Source: Pseudomonas abyssi (GTDB taxonomy: Bacteria > Pseudomonadota > Gammaproteobacteria > Pseudomonadales > Pseudomonadaceae). From it: a DNA stretch of 64,000 nt. The stretch covers positions 1 to 64,000 of the forward strand of contig NZ_NTMR01000002.1 of the NCBI RefSeq assembly GCF_002307495.1, written 5' to 3'. A program made the translations under genes and the position numbers. This document shows, one piece after another, positions 26,994 to 36,441 of the stretch. The notes under the pieces were generated by a model. The model made no database searches, was not told the DNA's origin, and was given only the letters and a program-made list of their open reading frames with translations. Within the stretch, counting starts at the first letter, position 1. Each line of letters opens with the position of its first letter.

Positions 26994-27635
26994 TCAGGGC
27001 GCCAGCCGTTCCCTCACCCAGTTGCCCTCGACCAGCCGATAGCAAAGCCGGTCATGCAGGCGGCTGGGACGGCCCTGCCAGAACTCGATCAGCGTCGGTA
27101 CCAGGCGATAACCGCCCCAGTGCGGCGGGCGCGGGGCGGCCGCGTCGGCATATTGCGCTTGCACGGCCTCCAGACGTTGCTCAAGCACTTCGCGGCTGTC
27201 GATCACCTGGCTCTGCGGCGAAGCCCAGGCACCCAGGCGGCTGCCTTCGGGGCGGCTGTGGAAGTAGGCATCCGATTCTTCGGCGCTGGCCTGCTCGACC
27301 AGCCCTTCGATGCGTACCTGGCGCTCCAGATCGTGCCACCAGAAGGTCATCGCGGCGGCCGGGCTAGTTGCCAGCTGTTGCCCTTTGGCGCTCTGATAAT
27401 TGGTGAAGAACACAAAACCGCGCTCATCAAAGCCCTTGAGCAGCAGCGTACGCAGATGTGGCTGACCTTGCGCATCGACCGTCGCCAGCATCATGGCGTT
27501 GGCTTCGGTGCTTTCCACTTCCACCGCTTGACCAAACCACTCGCCGAACAGGGCAAAGGGCTCGGCGGGCGCCTGGGCTTCAGTCAATCCATCACGGGTG
27601 TAGTCACGACGCAGATCGGCAATGCTGGGTTTCAT
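26994..27635 (-). CDS. pdxH: pyridoxamine 5'-phosphate oxidase
   Basis: The 213-residue FMN enzyme makes pyridoxal 5'-phosphate. Conserved blocks are [45 protein letters not shown]..., [16 protein letters not shown] and the C-terminal [11 protein letters not shown]. The ATG at 27635 is chosen over a TTG six codons upstream. Confidence 0.95.
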   Translation of the reverse strand: MKPSIADLRRDYTRDGLTEAQAPAEPFALFGEWFGQAVEVESTEANAMMLATVDAQGQPHLRTLLLKGFDERGFVFFTNYQSAKGQQLATSPAAAMTFWWHDLERQVRIEGLVEQASAEESDAYFHSRPEGSRLGAWASPQSQVIDSREVLEQRLEAVQAQYADAAAPRPPHWGGYRLVPTLIEFWQGRPSRLHDRLCYRLVEGNWVRERLAP

Positions 27636-27713
27636 CGATTCGGTTTCCGGCAAGGTAGAGATAGGATCATGCTAGCAGCAGCGCTGCGCTGCACATTGAT
27701 GCAGCGCAGATTT

Positions 27714-28889
27714 TCAGTCGATTGCCTTGAGACAGGCATAAACCGCCTGGCTAAGCGCTACCGCCCGCGGGTCCATCAAGACATAGGGCCCCATGGTGTT
27801 GGTCACGTAGCCAAAGCCGACCTTCGCGTCCGGATCACAGAAGCCCAGCGAGCCGCCGGCCCCGGGGTGGCCGAACGCGTTCTTGCCCATACCAAAACTG
27901 CCACCGGGGCCTGCATGCTCCAGCATCACACCCAAGCCGAAGCGGGTCTGACACAGCAGGGTGTTGTCTTCACCTGCGCTGTGCTCCTGCTGCATCTGCT
28001 TGACCAATTCTGCATCGAGCAGACTGACGCCATCGAGCTGACCATCATTGGCCAGCAGCTGCCAGAAGCGCGCCAGGGAGCGCGCGTTACCGGTGCCATT
28101 GGCAGACAGAATATCGGCCTGCTGCCACTCGCGGCGGTTGGTGCTGGTCATCATGCTGGACGGGTTACCAAAGGCCTTCGCGGTCATGCTGTCGGGCTGC
28201 CCCATGGCTGCGAACAGGCGGCGTGCCCCCTCGTCACCATACTGATTACGCAGGCGTGACACCGAGGCAATGCGTTCCAGATCCGGGTCCGGCACGCCGA
28301 CAAAGAAATCCATACCCAGCGGCTCGCAGATACTGTCGGCAATCGCCTCGCCGGGGCGCTTGCCGGTCAGGCGACGCAGCGGCTCACCCAGCAGCCAGGC
28401 ATAGGTAACGGGCGCGTAGCCGTGCTCATCGCCCGGCGTCCACCAGGGCTCCTGCGCAGCCAGTGCGGCGCTCATGGCCTCCCAGTCAAACAGCGCCTCG
28501 GGCGGCAGGGTTTTGCTGACAGCAGACAAGCCGGAGCGATGACTCAAGATCTGGCGCAGGGTAACCGCGTCTTTGCCAGCCTGGGCAAACTCAGGCCAGA
28601 CCGCTGCCAGCGGCGCATCCAGCTCCAATTGACCCGCCGCCACCTGCTGCAGCAGGGCAACCGCGCCCAGCGGCTTGGTACAGGAGAACACGTTGACCAG
28701 GGTGTCCTGCTCCCAGACCGCCTGATTGTCCTTGTCGCGCACGCCCTGCCAGAGATCCAGCACGGTCTCGCCGCCGACGGTGACGCACAGCGCCGCGCCG
28801 CGAGCCTGTTCGTCCTGCTGCTGCTCGGCAAACAGTTCGCGTACCGACTCGAAGCGCGGATCAAAGTACCCCTGAATAGTGCTCATCAT
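27714..28889 (-). CDS. serine hydrolase, beta-lactamase class C / family VIII esterase type
   Basis: The 391-residue protein has the SxxK nucleophile motif as SCTK (69-72) and a likely catalytic Tyr in VTYAW (Y163). The third motif is replaced by GHPGAGGS, as in family VIII carboxylesterases of the EstB type rather than true AmpC. No signal peptide is seen, so it is probably a cytoplasmic esterase rather than a resistance enzyme. The ATG at 28889 follows AAGGA, and a second ATG at 28886 has equal merit. Confidence 0.85.
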   Translation of the reverse strand: MMSTIQGYFDPRFESVRELFAEQQQDEQARGAALCVTVGGETVLDLWQGVRDKDNQAVWEQDTLVNVFSCTKPLGAVALLQQVAAGQLELDAPLAAVWPEFAQAGKDAVTLRQILSHRSGLSAVSKTLPPEALFDWEAMSAALAAQEPWWTPGDEHGYAPVTYAWLLGEPLRRLTGKRPGEAIADSICEPLGMDFFVGVPDPDLERIASVSRLRNQYGDEGARRLFAAMGQPDSMTAKAFGNPSSMMTSTNRREWQQADILSANGTGNARSLARFWQLLANDGQLDGVSLLDAELVKQMQQEHSAGEDNTLLCQTRFGLGVMLEHAGPGGSFGMGKNAFGHPGAGGSLGFCDPDAKVGFGYVTNTMGPYVLMDPRAVALSQAVYACLKAID

Positions 28890-28992
28890 GCAGTCCTTGT
28901 TGTCTTGTTTGCAGCCCATTTAACCGAAGCAGGCAAGGCTCGGCAGCCATCATCAGTGCGCCTGTCGACCGATCATCGCCGAGACTGATGGC

Positions 28993-31128
28993 TCAGTCGA
29001 TCTCGCGGCGGAACGGCGGCAGCGCATTGAGAATCGCCTTGCCGTAGCGCTGGGTCACCAGCCGGCGATCCAGCACCGTCACCGTGCCGCTATCGCTCTC
29101 GGTACGCAGAAGGCGACCGCAGGCCTGAATCAGCCGCAAACTGGCATCCGGCACCGCGATTTCCATAAACGGATTGCCGCCGTTCTTTTCGATCCACTCG
29201 GCCAAAGCGGCTTCAACCGGATCGTCCGGCACGGCAAAGGGAATCTTCGCAATCACCACGTGTTCGCAATACTTGCCGGGCAAGTCGACGCCTTCGGCAA
29301 AACTCGCCAGCCCGAAGATCACGCTCGGCTGATCATCATCGACCTGCTTGCGGTGCTGACGAATCAGCTCTTGCTTGGACAGATCACCCTGTACCAGCAC
29401 GCGCTGACGGAAATCCGCCGGCAGCCCGGCATAGACATCGAGCATCTGTCGACGGGAGGAATACAGCACCAGACTGCCACGCTCATCAGCCAGTATGTCC
29501 GGCAGGTGTTCAATGATCGCCGCAGTATGACCGGCGCTGTCGCGCGGATCCGCGCCGTAGTTGGGCACGCGCAGCAACCCGGCCTCAGCGTGCTTGAACG
29601 GACTCGGCGCCAGCGTGCAGACCGCGCTGCGCGGCAGGCCGGCACGATGGCTAAAGCGATCAAACTTGCCCAGCGCGGTCAGGGTGGCTGAGGTGGCGAG
29701 CGCCGCAAAGGCCGGATTCCACAAATACTGACGCAGGGTGTCAGCGGCCAGGATGGGACTGACGTGGACCTCGATATCGCCGTTGTCGGTCAACGTCAGC
29801 CAGCGCGCCGTCGGCGGCTTGCCCTCAGGGTCCTGCAGGCAGAACTGGGTCCACAGCGTCCAGTTGGCCTCGGCACGCGCCTGCAGTGCGCCAAACAACG
29901 GGTACCACTCCTCGGCCTGGGCTTCGGACACACCGATGGTGGTTTCACCATCCATCGCCTCCTTGAGCATGTCGACAATGCGTTGCAGCTGGTCGCTCAA
30001 CCGGCCGAAACCTCCCTTGAGTTCCATGCCCATGTCGCAAAGCTCCTGCGGCACCTCGCCGTGCTCAAAGCGGTACTGCGGGCGGATATTGCCGCCCAGA
30101 TCCTCAGCACTGGCAAAGTCGGCAACATCGCCCAGCGCCTGCTGCATGAACTGCTGATGGGGCTTGAGATCACGGGCAGTCATCGGCGTCTGCTCCAGCA
30201 CCCGGCCCAGATCGCCCGGCAGCGGGTGCTGGGCCAGCAGCTTGCTGAGGTTCTTGTCGATCTGATCCAGCCAGTCGGCGGTCGCATGCATGCGCGTGTT
30301 GTGGGCGAAGTGGCCGATGGCCTTGTCGGGCAGGTGGTGGGCTTCGTCAAACACGTACAGGCTATCGCGAGGGTCGGGCAGAATCGCGCCGCCACCCAGG
30401 GCCAGATCGGCCAGCACCAGATCGTGGTTGGTGACGATCACGTCGACCTTCTGTACGCCCTCGCGTGCCTTGTAGAACACGCATTGCTGAAAGTGGCCGC
30501 AGCGGCGATTACTGCACTGGATGTGATCGGTGGTCAGGCGCGACCAGTCCTGATCGTCCAGCGCTTCGGGCCAAGAGTCCCGCTCGCCATCCCACTTGTT
30601 GCCGCCCAGCGCTTCGACCATGCGGGTATAGAGCTTGAGGCCGGCCTCATCCACATCGATACGAAAGCCGTCGTCGGCAAATATCTGCTGCTGGTCGGCC
30701 ATGGACTGGTTTTCGCGCAGCAGGTTGTCCAGCTTGGCCAGGCAAACATAACGGCCGCGCCCCTTGGCCAGCGAAAAACCGAACTTGAGGCCGGAGTTGC
30801 GCAGGATGTCCGGCAGATCCTTGAGAACGATCTGCTCCTGCAGCGCCACCGTGGCGGTGGAGATAACCAGGGGCTTACCAAGGTGGCGAGCAATGGGAAT
30901 CGCTGCCAGGCAGTAGGCCACCGTCTTGCCGGTGCCAGTGCCGGCCTCGATGACCGCCACGGCAGGGTCACCGTCACGATGCCCTTCGTCGTCCAGCGCA
31001 ACGTTGCCGAAGACCTTGGCGACCTCGGCAATCATCACCCGCTGGCCATAACGCGGCTTCAGCGACTTGTTTTCCAGGAAGGTGCGGTAGGCCGTCTGGA
31101 TCTGGCCTTTGAGTTCATCGTTCAGCAT
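28993..31128 (-). CDS. dinG: ATP-dependent DNA helicase DinG
   Basis: The 711-residue superfamily 2, XPD-like helicase has Walker A EAGTGTGKT, a DEAH box (VFDEAHHLPD) and four Fe-S cluster cysteines (YVCLAKL and the CSNRRCGHFQQC cluster). The C-terminal helicase motifs include GLASFAEGVDLPGK and QACGRLLRTESDSG. It unwinds 5'-to-3', including R-loops. I saw no LexA box in the 70 bases before the start, although E. coli dinG is SOS controlled. Confidence 0.95.
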   Translation of the reverse strand: MLNDELKGQIQTAYRTFLENKSLKPRYGQRVMIAEVAKVFGNVALDDEGHRDGDPAVAVIEAGTGTGKTVAYCLAAIPIARHLGKPLVISTATVALQEQIVLKDLPDILRNSGLKFGFSLAKGRGRYVCLAKLDNLLRENQSMADQQQIFADDGFRIDVDEAGLKLYTRMVEALGGNKWDGERDSWPEALDDQDWSRLTTDHIQCSNRRCGHFQQCVFYKAREGVQKVDVIVTNHDLVLADLALGGGAILPDPRDSLYVFDEAHHLPDKAIGHFAHNTRMHATADWLDQIDKNLSKLLAQHPLPGDLGRVLEQTPMTARDLKPHQQFMQQALGDVADFASAEDLGGNIRPQYRFEHGEVPQELCDMGMELKGGFGRLSDQLQRIVDMLKEAMDGETTIGVSEAQAEEWYPLFGALQARAEANWTLWTQFCLQDPEGKPPTARWLTLTDNGDIEVHVSPILAADTLRQYLWNPAFAALATSATLTALGKFDRFSHRAGLPRSAVCTLAPSPFKHAEAGLLRVPNYGADPRDSAGHTAAIIEHLPDILADERGSLVLYSSRRQMLDVYAGLPADFRQRVLVQGDLSKQELIRQHRKQVDDDQPSVIFGLASFAEGVDLPGKYCEHVVIAKIPFAVPDDPVEAALAEWIEKNGGNPFMEIAVPDASLRLIQACGRLLRTESDSGTVTVLDRRLVTQRYGKAILNALPPFRREID

Positions 31129-31251
31129 GCGGGCTCCGGATCAGCCGGCGATGATACCATCCAACGCCCCTCAGCTGGACCGCCGGCGCTTGCATCAATA
31201 CCGACCAGCCCCTAACCTGCTGCGCTCCACCCGATCACAGTGAAGCACACC

Positions 31252-31737
31252 ATGAGCGCCACGCCGACGTCCGCCCTGCTGGGCATTCTGCAGCACTACA
31301 GCCCCGCCAGCGTGCTCTGCGTCAGCCGCAGCGAGATTCCGGCCATAGCGGTCTGGCGAGAGCAACACACCGACTGTCAGATCAGCAGCACCGCCGAGGT
31401 GCCGCTGAGCGATAAGCTGCGCAACCAGCGGTACGATCTGGCGATCGTCGCCGACCAGCTGGAACACCTGGACAAGCGCACTGCCACCGAGCTGCTGGCC
31501 GGGCTGCGTAACCTGTCGGCCAGCCGCATCGCGGTATTGGTGGATAGCGAGCGTGCCAGCGAGTGGCAGGAGAACGACTTCTTTGCCCTGGCCCTGCAGC
31601 GCCGCGCGCGCTTCAGCCAGGATGGCCAGAGCCTGACCCTCTACAGCTATGACCTGGCCGAGTACAAGAGCGTGCCCGACTGGCTCAATTCCAAGTACTG
31701 GGCCAACCCCGAGATGTTTGACAAGTACTGGTGGTAA
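31252..31737 (+). CDS. DUF6231-like conserved hypothetical protein
   Basis: The 161-residue protein resembles a small Pseudomonas-restricted family annotated DUF6231. The visible pattern, [13 protein letters not shown] then [25 protein letters not shown] and RIAVLVD, looks like a degraded Rossmann/methyltransferase-like fold. The C-terminus is aromatic ([16 protein letters not shown]). The ATG at 31252 is preferred to a GTG at 31240. It is closely linked to the SEC-C gene. Confidence 0.75.
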   Translation: MSATPTSALLGILQHYSPASVLCVSRSEIPAIAVWREQHTDCQISSTAEVPLSDKLRNQRYDLAIVADQLEHLDKRTATELLAGLRNLSASRIAVLVDSERASEWQENDFFALALQRRARFSQDGQSLTLYSYDLAEYKSVPDWLNSKYWANPEMFDKYWW

Positions 31738-31742
31738 AGCGC

Positions 31743-32222
31743 ATGCCTCCTGCCATCAGCCCTGACGACCTCTGCCCCTGCGGCAGCGGCGACCACTACA
31801 GTGCCTGCTGTCAGCCCCTGCACCAAGGCAGCGCAGCGCCCAGTGCCGAGCGCTTGATGCGCTCACGCTATTGCGCCTACACGCTGGGGCTAATCGACTA
31901 TCTGGTTGCCACCACGGTGCCTGCGCAGCAATCGCAGTTGGCGATCGCTGCCATGCGTCAATGGAGTGAACAAAGCCGCTGGCTGGGGCTGACGGTCGAA
32001 AGCGCTGAGCACTTGCCGGGCGCCAGCAACGCCCAAGTGACCTTTGTCGCCCGCTGGCAAGACCCGGACGGCAGCGCCCAGAGTCACCGAGAATGTTCGG
32101 ATTTCAGGCTGATTGCCGGGCGCTGGTACTTTCTGGACCCCAATCACCCGTTCAAGGCTGGGCGCAACGAATCTTGCCCCTGCGGCTCAGGACGCAAGTT
32201 CAAGCAGTGTTGTGCCAAGTAA
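31743..32222 (+). CDS. YchJ family SEC-C motif protein
   Basis: The 159-residue protein has two SEC-C zinc-binding motifs: [13 protein letters not shown] near the N-terminus and [13 protein letters not shown] at the C-terminus. Between them is the NTF2-like YchJ core ([17 protein letters not shown]..., WYFLD). The SEC-C motif occurs at the end of SecA and in many other proteins. The role of YchJ is unknown. It starts five bases after the DUF6231-like stop, suggesting an operon. Confidence 0.9.
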   Translation: MPPAISPDDLCPCGSGDHYSACCQPLHQGSAAPSAERLMRSRYCAYTLGLIDYLVATTVPAQQSQLAIAAMRQWSEQSRWLGLTVESAEHLPGASNAQVTFVARWQDPDGSAQSHRECSDFRLIAGRWYFLDPNHPFKAGRNESCPCGSGRKFKQCCAK

Positions 32223-32354
32223 GGAAGCACCGCTGGCCCCACATCGCGCCTTGCACCCGCGCGCTTGAGCACGCGCAGAGAGCGTGTGGCGTTGCTCAGT
32301 ACTTCCTTGAGATAAGCAGCTGCGCCAGCGACCTGATCACCGGCGCTGCGCTGC

Positions 32355-32909
32355 TCAGTCGTCGCTGAGCTTGAGGTGGTCGGTGTTGGGCACCTGTTCT
32401 GGCACGTCCTTTTTCATCTCACCCATGTCGCTGCCGGGCGGTGCCAGACTCAACGCGGACAGGTCGATGGGCAACGGGGTGTGCTCATCGTAGTCGTCCT
32501 GCATATCCGCCCCCAGGGGCGCAATATCAAAATCGGGCGCCTCGACGTCGCTGAAGGCAGCCATAAACTCGTCGCGTGGCACCACGCGGCGGCTGGCCGC
32601 CGGAGGCTCAGCCGCTGGAGTGGGCTGCGCTGCGGCGGCTGGCGGCTCCGACGCTGCGGGCGACGGGTCAGCCTCCGACTCGTCCATCGGCACGATGCTG
32701 CATTGCGCCCCGGCACGCTCGAGCGCAATCCGGTACTTTTCTGCCGCCACCTGATCCAGTCCCTGCTTGATCACGATACGACGACCGGAAAACAGCGATT
32801 CCAGCTGACTGCCAGACACCTGAAACAGCTTGCCAACGTTGGCCCGCACCTGGTCCGGTGCTGCGCCGGGTTGCACCTGGCCTTGAAAAACCACCTCGAA
32901 ACGGGTCAT
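32355..32909 (-). CDS. conserved hypothetical protein with Pro/Ala-rich linker
   Basis: The 184-residue protein has a folded N-terminal part (FEVVFQGQVQPGAAPDQV..., SGRRIVIKQGLDQVAAEKYRIALERAG, residues 1-75). An Ala/Pro-rich linker (80-105) and an acidic, probably disordered C-terminus with short DFDIAPLG and DLSALSLAPPGSDMG motifs follow. The last two motifs look like short linear binding peptides. I do not recognise the family. There is a ribosome-binding AGGGAG before the ATG. Confidence 0.75.
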   Translation of the reverse strand: MTRFEVVFQGQVQPGAAPDQVRANVGKLFQVSGSQLESLFSGRRIVIKQGLDQVAAEKYRIALERAGAQCSIVPMDESEADPSPAASEPPAAAAQPTPAAEPPAASRRVVPRDEFMAAFSDVEAPDFDIAPLGADMQDDYDEHTPLPIDLSALSLAPPGSDMGEMKKDVPEQVPNTDHLKLSDD

Positions 32910-33007
32910 CTTGTCACTCCCTGAGCATCAATCAGGGTTAGTATGGGCGTAGCCAGGCTGCACGACAACTCCACACACAAGGCAGCCGGCACAGGAGAGG
33001 GGACGCG

Positions 33008-33478
33008 ATGAGCGTGCGGGTGCTGGGGGTAATGACGCTGCTGTACTGCGCGCTATTGCAAGGCTGCGCGGTATTCAGTCCGTCCTATACCAAGCCGGAC
33101 GTCAGTCTGGCGAATGTCGAGATGCTCAAATCCAATCTCTGGGAGCAGTCCTTTCGTCTCAAGCTGCGGGTCGACAACCCCAATGACCGGGTGCTGCCGA
33201 TTCGCGGCATGCAATACCAGGTCTTCCTGAACGACATGAAGCTGGCCACCGGGGTCAGCGACAACCGCTTTGACGTCCCGCCCTACGGCTCCTCCTACTT
33301 CGAGCTGGAAGTGCGTTCCAACCTCTGGCGCCACCTGGCCGACCTGATCAAGCTGGTGGATAAACAGCAGCCAGTCGACTACCGTATCGACGGCCATATC
33401 CGCACCGGTCTATGGCTGGCTCCGAGCATCAACCTGAAAGAAGAAGGGACACTTGATCCCGCGCAACTGAGTTTCTGA
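33008..33478 (+). CDS. LEA14-like (WHy domain) lipoprotein
   Basis: The 156-residue protein has a lipoprotein signal with lipobox LLQGC (Cys20) and an LEA type 2 / WHy beta-sandwich domain (RLKLRVDNPNDRVLPIRGMQYQVFLND). Such proteins are linked to desiccation or general envelope stress, with no proven activity. It is followed five bases later by the DUF2489 gene. Confidence 0.88.
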   Translation: MSVRVLGVMTLLYCALLQGCAVFSPSYTKPDVSLANVEMLKSNLWEQSFRLKLRVDNPNDRVLPIRGMQYQVFLNDMKLATGVSDNRFDVPPYGSSYFELEVRSNLWRHLADLIKLVDKQQPVDYRIDGHIRTGLWLAPSINLKEEGTLDPAQLSF

Positions 33479-33483
33479 TTTCC

Positions 33484-33924
33484 ATGCAAATCCAATATTG
33501 GCTGCTGCTGGCAGGCGGCCTGATTATCCTGCTGCTGGGCGCCTACGCCTGGATTCTGTGGCGCCGCGTCTGGCGCCAGCAAGCCGAGCGCGTGAACGCC
33601 CTGCACGCGCGCAACGACCGCCTGGGTGACGATATTCGCATCATCGCCCAGAGCCTGCTGGACAAGCAGGTATCGATGATTGAGGGGGCGATTCGGCTGA
33701 AGGTGCTGCTGGACAATTACGAGGGTCCGCGCAACGCCGCCCTCGATGTCACGATTCTGGAGTTTATCTACGACCAGACTGCGCACATCCCCACGCATCA
33801 GGGCTGGAAGGATTTGAGCCGCGCAGAGCGCAAGCTGCACCTGCGGCTGATGGAAACCCTGGAACGGGACCATCGCGATGAAGTGGAAGCCGCGGCTCGC
33901 GCACTGAGCAACGGGCTCGGCTGA
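33484..33924 (+). CDS. DUF2489 family membrane-anchored protein
   Basis: The 146-residue protein has one N-terminal transmembrane helix (about 5-26) and a cytoplasmic helical domain with IIAQSLLDKQVSMIEGAIRLKVLLDNY and FIYDQTAHIPTHQGWKDL. It matches the DUF2489 family of unknown function. It is probably co-transcribed with the LEA14-like gene. Confidence 0.85.
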   Translation: MQIQYWLLLAGGLIILLLGAYAWILWRRVWRQQAERVNALHARNDRLGDDIRIIAQSLLDKQVSMIEGAIRLKVLLDNYEGPRNAALDVTILEFIYDQTAHIPTHQGWKDLSRAERKLHLRLMETLERDHRDEVEAAARALSNGLG

Positions 33925-33976
33925 AACAGCCTGACAAGGCCGTCGCATGCGTGGTGCGACGACCCTGCTACCGCGA

Positions 33977-34759
33977 TCAGACGACCGAGTTACCGCCGTC
34001 GACGGCCATGGCCTGACCGGTGACGTGGCGGGACATTTCGGTCGCAAAAAAGACCGCCGCGCCCTTGATGTCCTCATCACCACCGATACGACCCAGCGGG
34101 GTGCCTTCCTTGATCATCTCACTGACCTTGTCCAGCCCCTTGGCCAGCTTGGTCGGGAAGTAGCCCGGGCAAATCGCGTTGACGTTGATGTTGTAGCGGC
34201 CCCACTCGCCAGCCAGTGCGCGAGTCAGGTTGATCGCCGCCGCCTTGGAGGTGTTGTAGGCAGAGGTGAATACGCCGGAGTTGGCACGGTTGCCCTTGAA
34301 GCCGGCAATGGAGGCAATGTTGATGATCTTGCCGGACTTGCGCGGAATCATGAAGCGGCGCGCCACTTCCTGAGCCACCAGGAAGCAGACATCCACGTTC
34401 AGGGTCATGACTTTCTGCCAGCCTTCGTAGCTGTGTTCTTCTGCCGGCTGCCCCCAGGTAGTGCCCGCATTGTTGACCAGCACGTCAACGGTGCCGAAGG
34501 CCGCTTCACAGGCGTCTACCAGGGTCTTGACCGGGTTGCTGTCCAGTTTGCCCAGATCACAGGCGATACCGGCGGCTTCGACGCCCTGGCTTTTCAGTTC
34601 AGCGACGACGGCTTCAATCTCGGCAGCATTACGCGCACTGATGAACACCTTGGCACCCAGTTCGCCGAACGCTTCTGCCATCTGCAGACCCAGACCTTTG
34701 GTACCACCGGTGATCAGGGCGACCTTGCCGCTCAGATCGAACATTTGCTTGACGCTCAT
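33977..34759 (-). CDS. SDR-family oxidoreductase
   Basis: The 260-residue enzyme has TGGTKGLG, NNAG and the catalytic YNTSK. C-terminal features AICPGYFPTKLAKGLD and GQAMAVDGGNSVV are typical of gluconate/3-oxoacyl-type reductases. The ATG at 34759 is chosen because GAGGAG sits seven bases ahead. The substrate is unknown. Confidence 0.87.
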   Translation of the reverse strand: MSVKQMFDLSGKVALITGGTKGLGLQMAEAFGELGAKVFISARNAAEIEAVVAELKSQGVEAAGIACDLGKLDSNPVKTLVDACEAAFGTVDVLVNNAGTTWGQPAEEHSYEGWQKVMTLNVDVCFLVAQEVARRFMIPRKSGKIINIASIAGFKGNRANSGVFTSAYNTSKAAAINLTRALAGEWGRYNINVNAICPGYFPTKLAKGLDKVSEMIKEGTPLGRIGGDEDIKGAAVFFATEMSRHVTGQAMAVDGGNSVV

Positions 34760-34901
34760 GTGAACTCCTCGTTGTGAATACGTAAAAGACCGCGCCATGA
34801 TAATCACTGCCCCGTCCCGGACCGACCATCAGTGATGCGGGTGATATGCCGCTACACTCCGGTGTTATCATGCGCGCCCCACCGACCAGCGAGCCCCTAC
34901 C

Positions 34902-35354
34902 ATGGCAGAACACGATTTTCGCCGCACGGCACTGAATCCGTCACACACCCTGATTGAATGTCGCACCCTGAGCGCCGGGCTGTTTCAGGTCACCGGTCAG
35001 GGCGGCGGCGTGCAGCCCGGCGACCAGCTGATCTGCACGGTCAAGGGTAGTCGCGATCTGCCCATGCGCCTGGTGGTCGACAAGATTCGCTATCTGATCA
35101 ACCCGCCGGGCCAGTGGACCGCGTCGGCGCGCGGGCCGGACCTGCGCGGCCAAAGCGTGCTGGGCTGGTCCATTACCTGTGATGAATGCGGCCGCGAGCA
35201 GCCCTTCGAGTTTCTCGCCGCCGACCGTGACGATCTGAATGCCCGCACCACCAAAGCTGTTGCGCGCATCAGCGAACTGGGTTGGCAACCACGGGGCGAC
35301 AATCACCTGTGCCCGGCCTGCGCCAGGTCGGCCGCTGCACTCAAAACAGACTGA
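34902..35354 (+). CDS. hypothetical protein with two CxxC motifs
   Basis: The 150-residue protein has a beta-rich N-terminal part (SAGLFQVTGQGGGVQPGDQLIC..., MRLVVDKIRYLINPPGQW) and a C-terminal pair CDEC (about 103-106) and CPAC (about 139-142) that could bind one zinc ion. I do not recognise the family. Its last 14 bases overlap the end of convergent dinB. Confidence 0.75.
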   Translation: MAEHDFRRTALNPSHTLIECRTLSAGLFQVTGQGGGVQPGDQLICTVKGSRDLPMRLVVDKIRYLINPPGQWTASARGPDLRGQSVLGWSITCDECGREQPFEFLAADRDDLNARTTKAVARISELGWQPRGDNHLCPACARSAAALKTD

Positions 35355-36399
35355 GCTGCTCACCCAGCTGCGACAAGCCGCTGTCCAGCCGCACCCCCAC
35401 GCCGATCAGCCGCACGGGGCAATTGCCACGGGCAAAGGCCTGGGCACATAGCTCGGTATAGCCGGCTGGCGTAATCGGTGCGCCCGCCTGCTCAAGCGTG
35501 GTCTGGGTGAAGTCGTGAAACTTGAGTTTGATAAACGGCTTGCTGACCCGGTAACTGCCCTCCAGCCGGCCAATACGCTCGGCCAGCTTGTCCAGCAACG
35601 GCGGCAACGCCGCCAGGCAGGCGTCCAGATCGGGCAGATCATGCTCGTAGGTGTTCTCGACACTGACCGACTGACGACGGCTTTCGACCACCACCGGGCG
35701 CTCGTCAATTCCCCGCGCCAGTTCCCACAAGCGCTCACCGAAACTGCCGAACTCGCGGGCCAGATCCTGCTTGCGCCACGGCAGCAGCTCGCTGCACACG
35801 TCTACTCCCAAGCGCTGCAGCCGCTCGGCGGTCTTGCGCCCAACGCCATGCAGTCGCGCCACCGGCAGATCACGCAGAAAATCCTCGACCTGATCCGGCA
35901 GCACCACCTTGAGGCCATCGGGCTTGTTCCAGTCACTGGCAATCTTGGCAATAAATTTGTTGGGCGCGACCCCGGCCGACACGGTAATACCCTGGGTATC
36001 GCGCACCCGCTGGCGAATCTCCCTGGCCATCAACGTGGCACTGCCCCGGCAGGCCTGGGAGTCGGTGACGTCCAGATAAGCCTCGTCCAGCGACAGTGGC
36101 TGAATCAGCGGCGTGTAATCGGCAAAGATGGCCTGAATGGCCTGGGATACCTCGCGGTAGACCGACATGCGGCCCGGCACGATCAGCAGTTCCGGACACA
36201 GCTTCTTGGCGTAGGCCGAGGCCATCGCCGACCGCACGCCGTAGGCACGCGCTTCGTAGTTGCAGGTGGCGATCACACCGCGCTTGCCCGGATCGCCGCC
36301 GACCGCCAGCGGACGGCCGCGCAGGCGCGGGTCGTCGCGCATTTCTATCGCAGCGTAGAAGCAATCGCAGTCAACGTGAATAATCTTGCGCACGGACAA
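35341..36399 (-). CDS. dinB: DNA polymerase IV (Y family)
   Basis: The 352-residue translesion polymerase has catalytic acidic residues in HVDCDCFYAAIE (D10) and SLDEAYLDV. The helix-hairpin-helix segment LPVARLHGVGRKTAERL is present. The C-terminal QLSLF is a canonical beta-clamp binding motif. I saw no LexA box in the bases before the start. Confidence 0.97.
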   Translation of the reverse strand: MSVRKIIHVDCDCFYAAIEMRDDPRLRGRPLAVGGDPGKRGVIATCNYEARAYGVRSAMASAYAKKLCPELLIVPGRMSVYREVSQAIQAIFADYTPLIQPLSLDEAYLDVTDSQACRGSATLMAREIRQRVRDTQGITVSAGVAPNKFIAKIASDWNKPDGLKVVLPDQVEDFLRDLPVARLHGVGRKTAERLQRLGVDVCSELLPWRKQDLAREFGSFGERLWELARGIDERPVVVESRRQSVSVENTYEHDLPDLDACLAALPPLLDKLAERIGRLEGSYRVSKPFIKLKFHDFTQTTLEQAGAPITPAGYTELCAQAFARGNCPVRLIGVGVRLDSGLSQLGEQLSLF

Positions 36400-36441
36400 C
36401 CCGAACCGGCGAGCGGAAAGTAAGGCGGCCAGTGTAACCGA

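Noticed and set aside
27714-28889. AmpC beta-lactamase controlled by the ampD/ampE/ampG genes
   Set aside because: There is no signal peptide, the KTG motif is missing, there is no adjacent ampR, and the gene is far from ampD. A family VIII esterase is more likely.
29764-31215. 483-codon frame antisense to dinG
   Set aside because: It is a shadow frame with low-complexity composition. DinG is certain.
36400-36441. LexA box before dinB, and likewise before dinG (31129-31200)
   Set aside because: No CTG-N10-CAG with an AT core was found in either upstream stretch. Only imuA has a convincing box.
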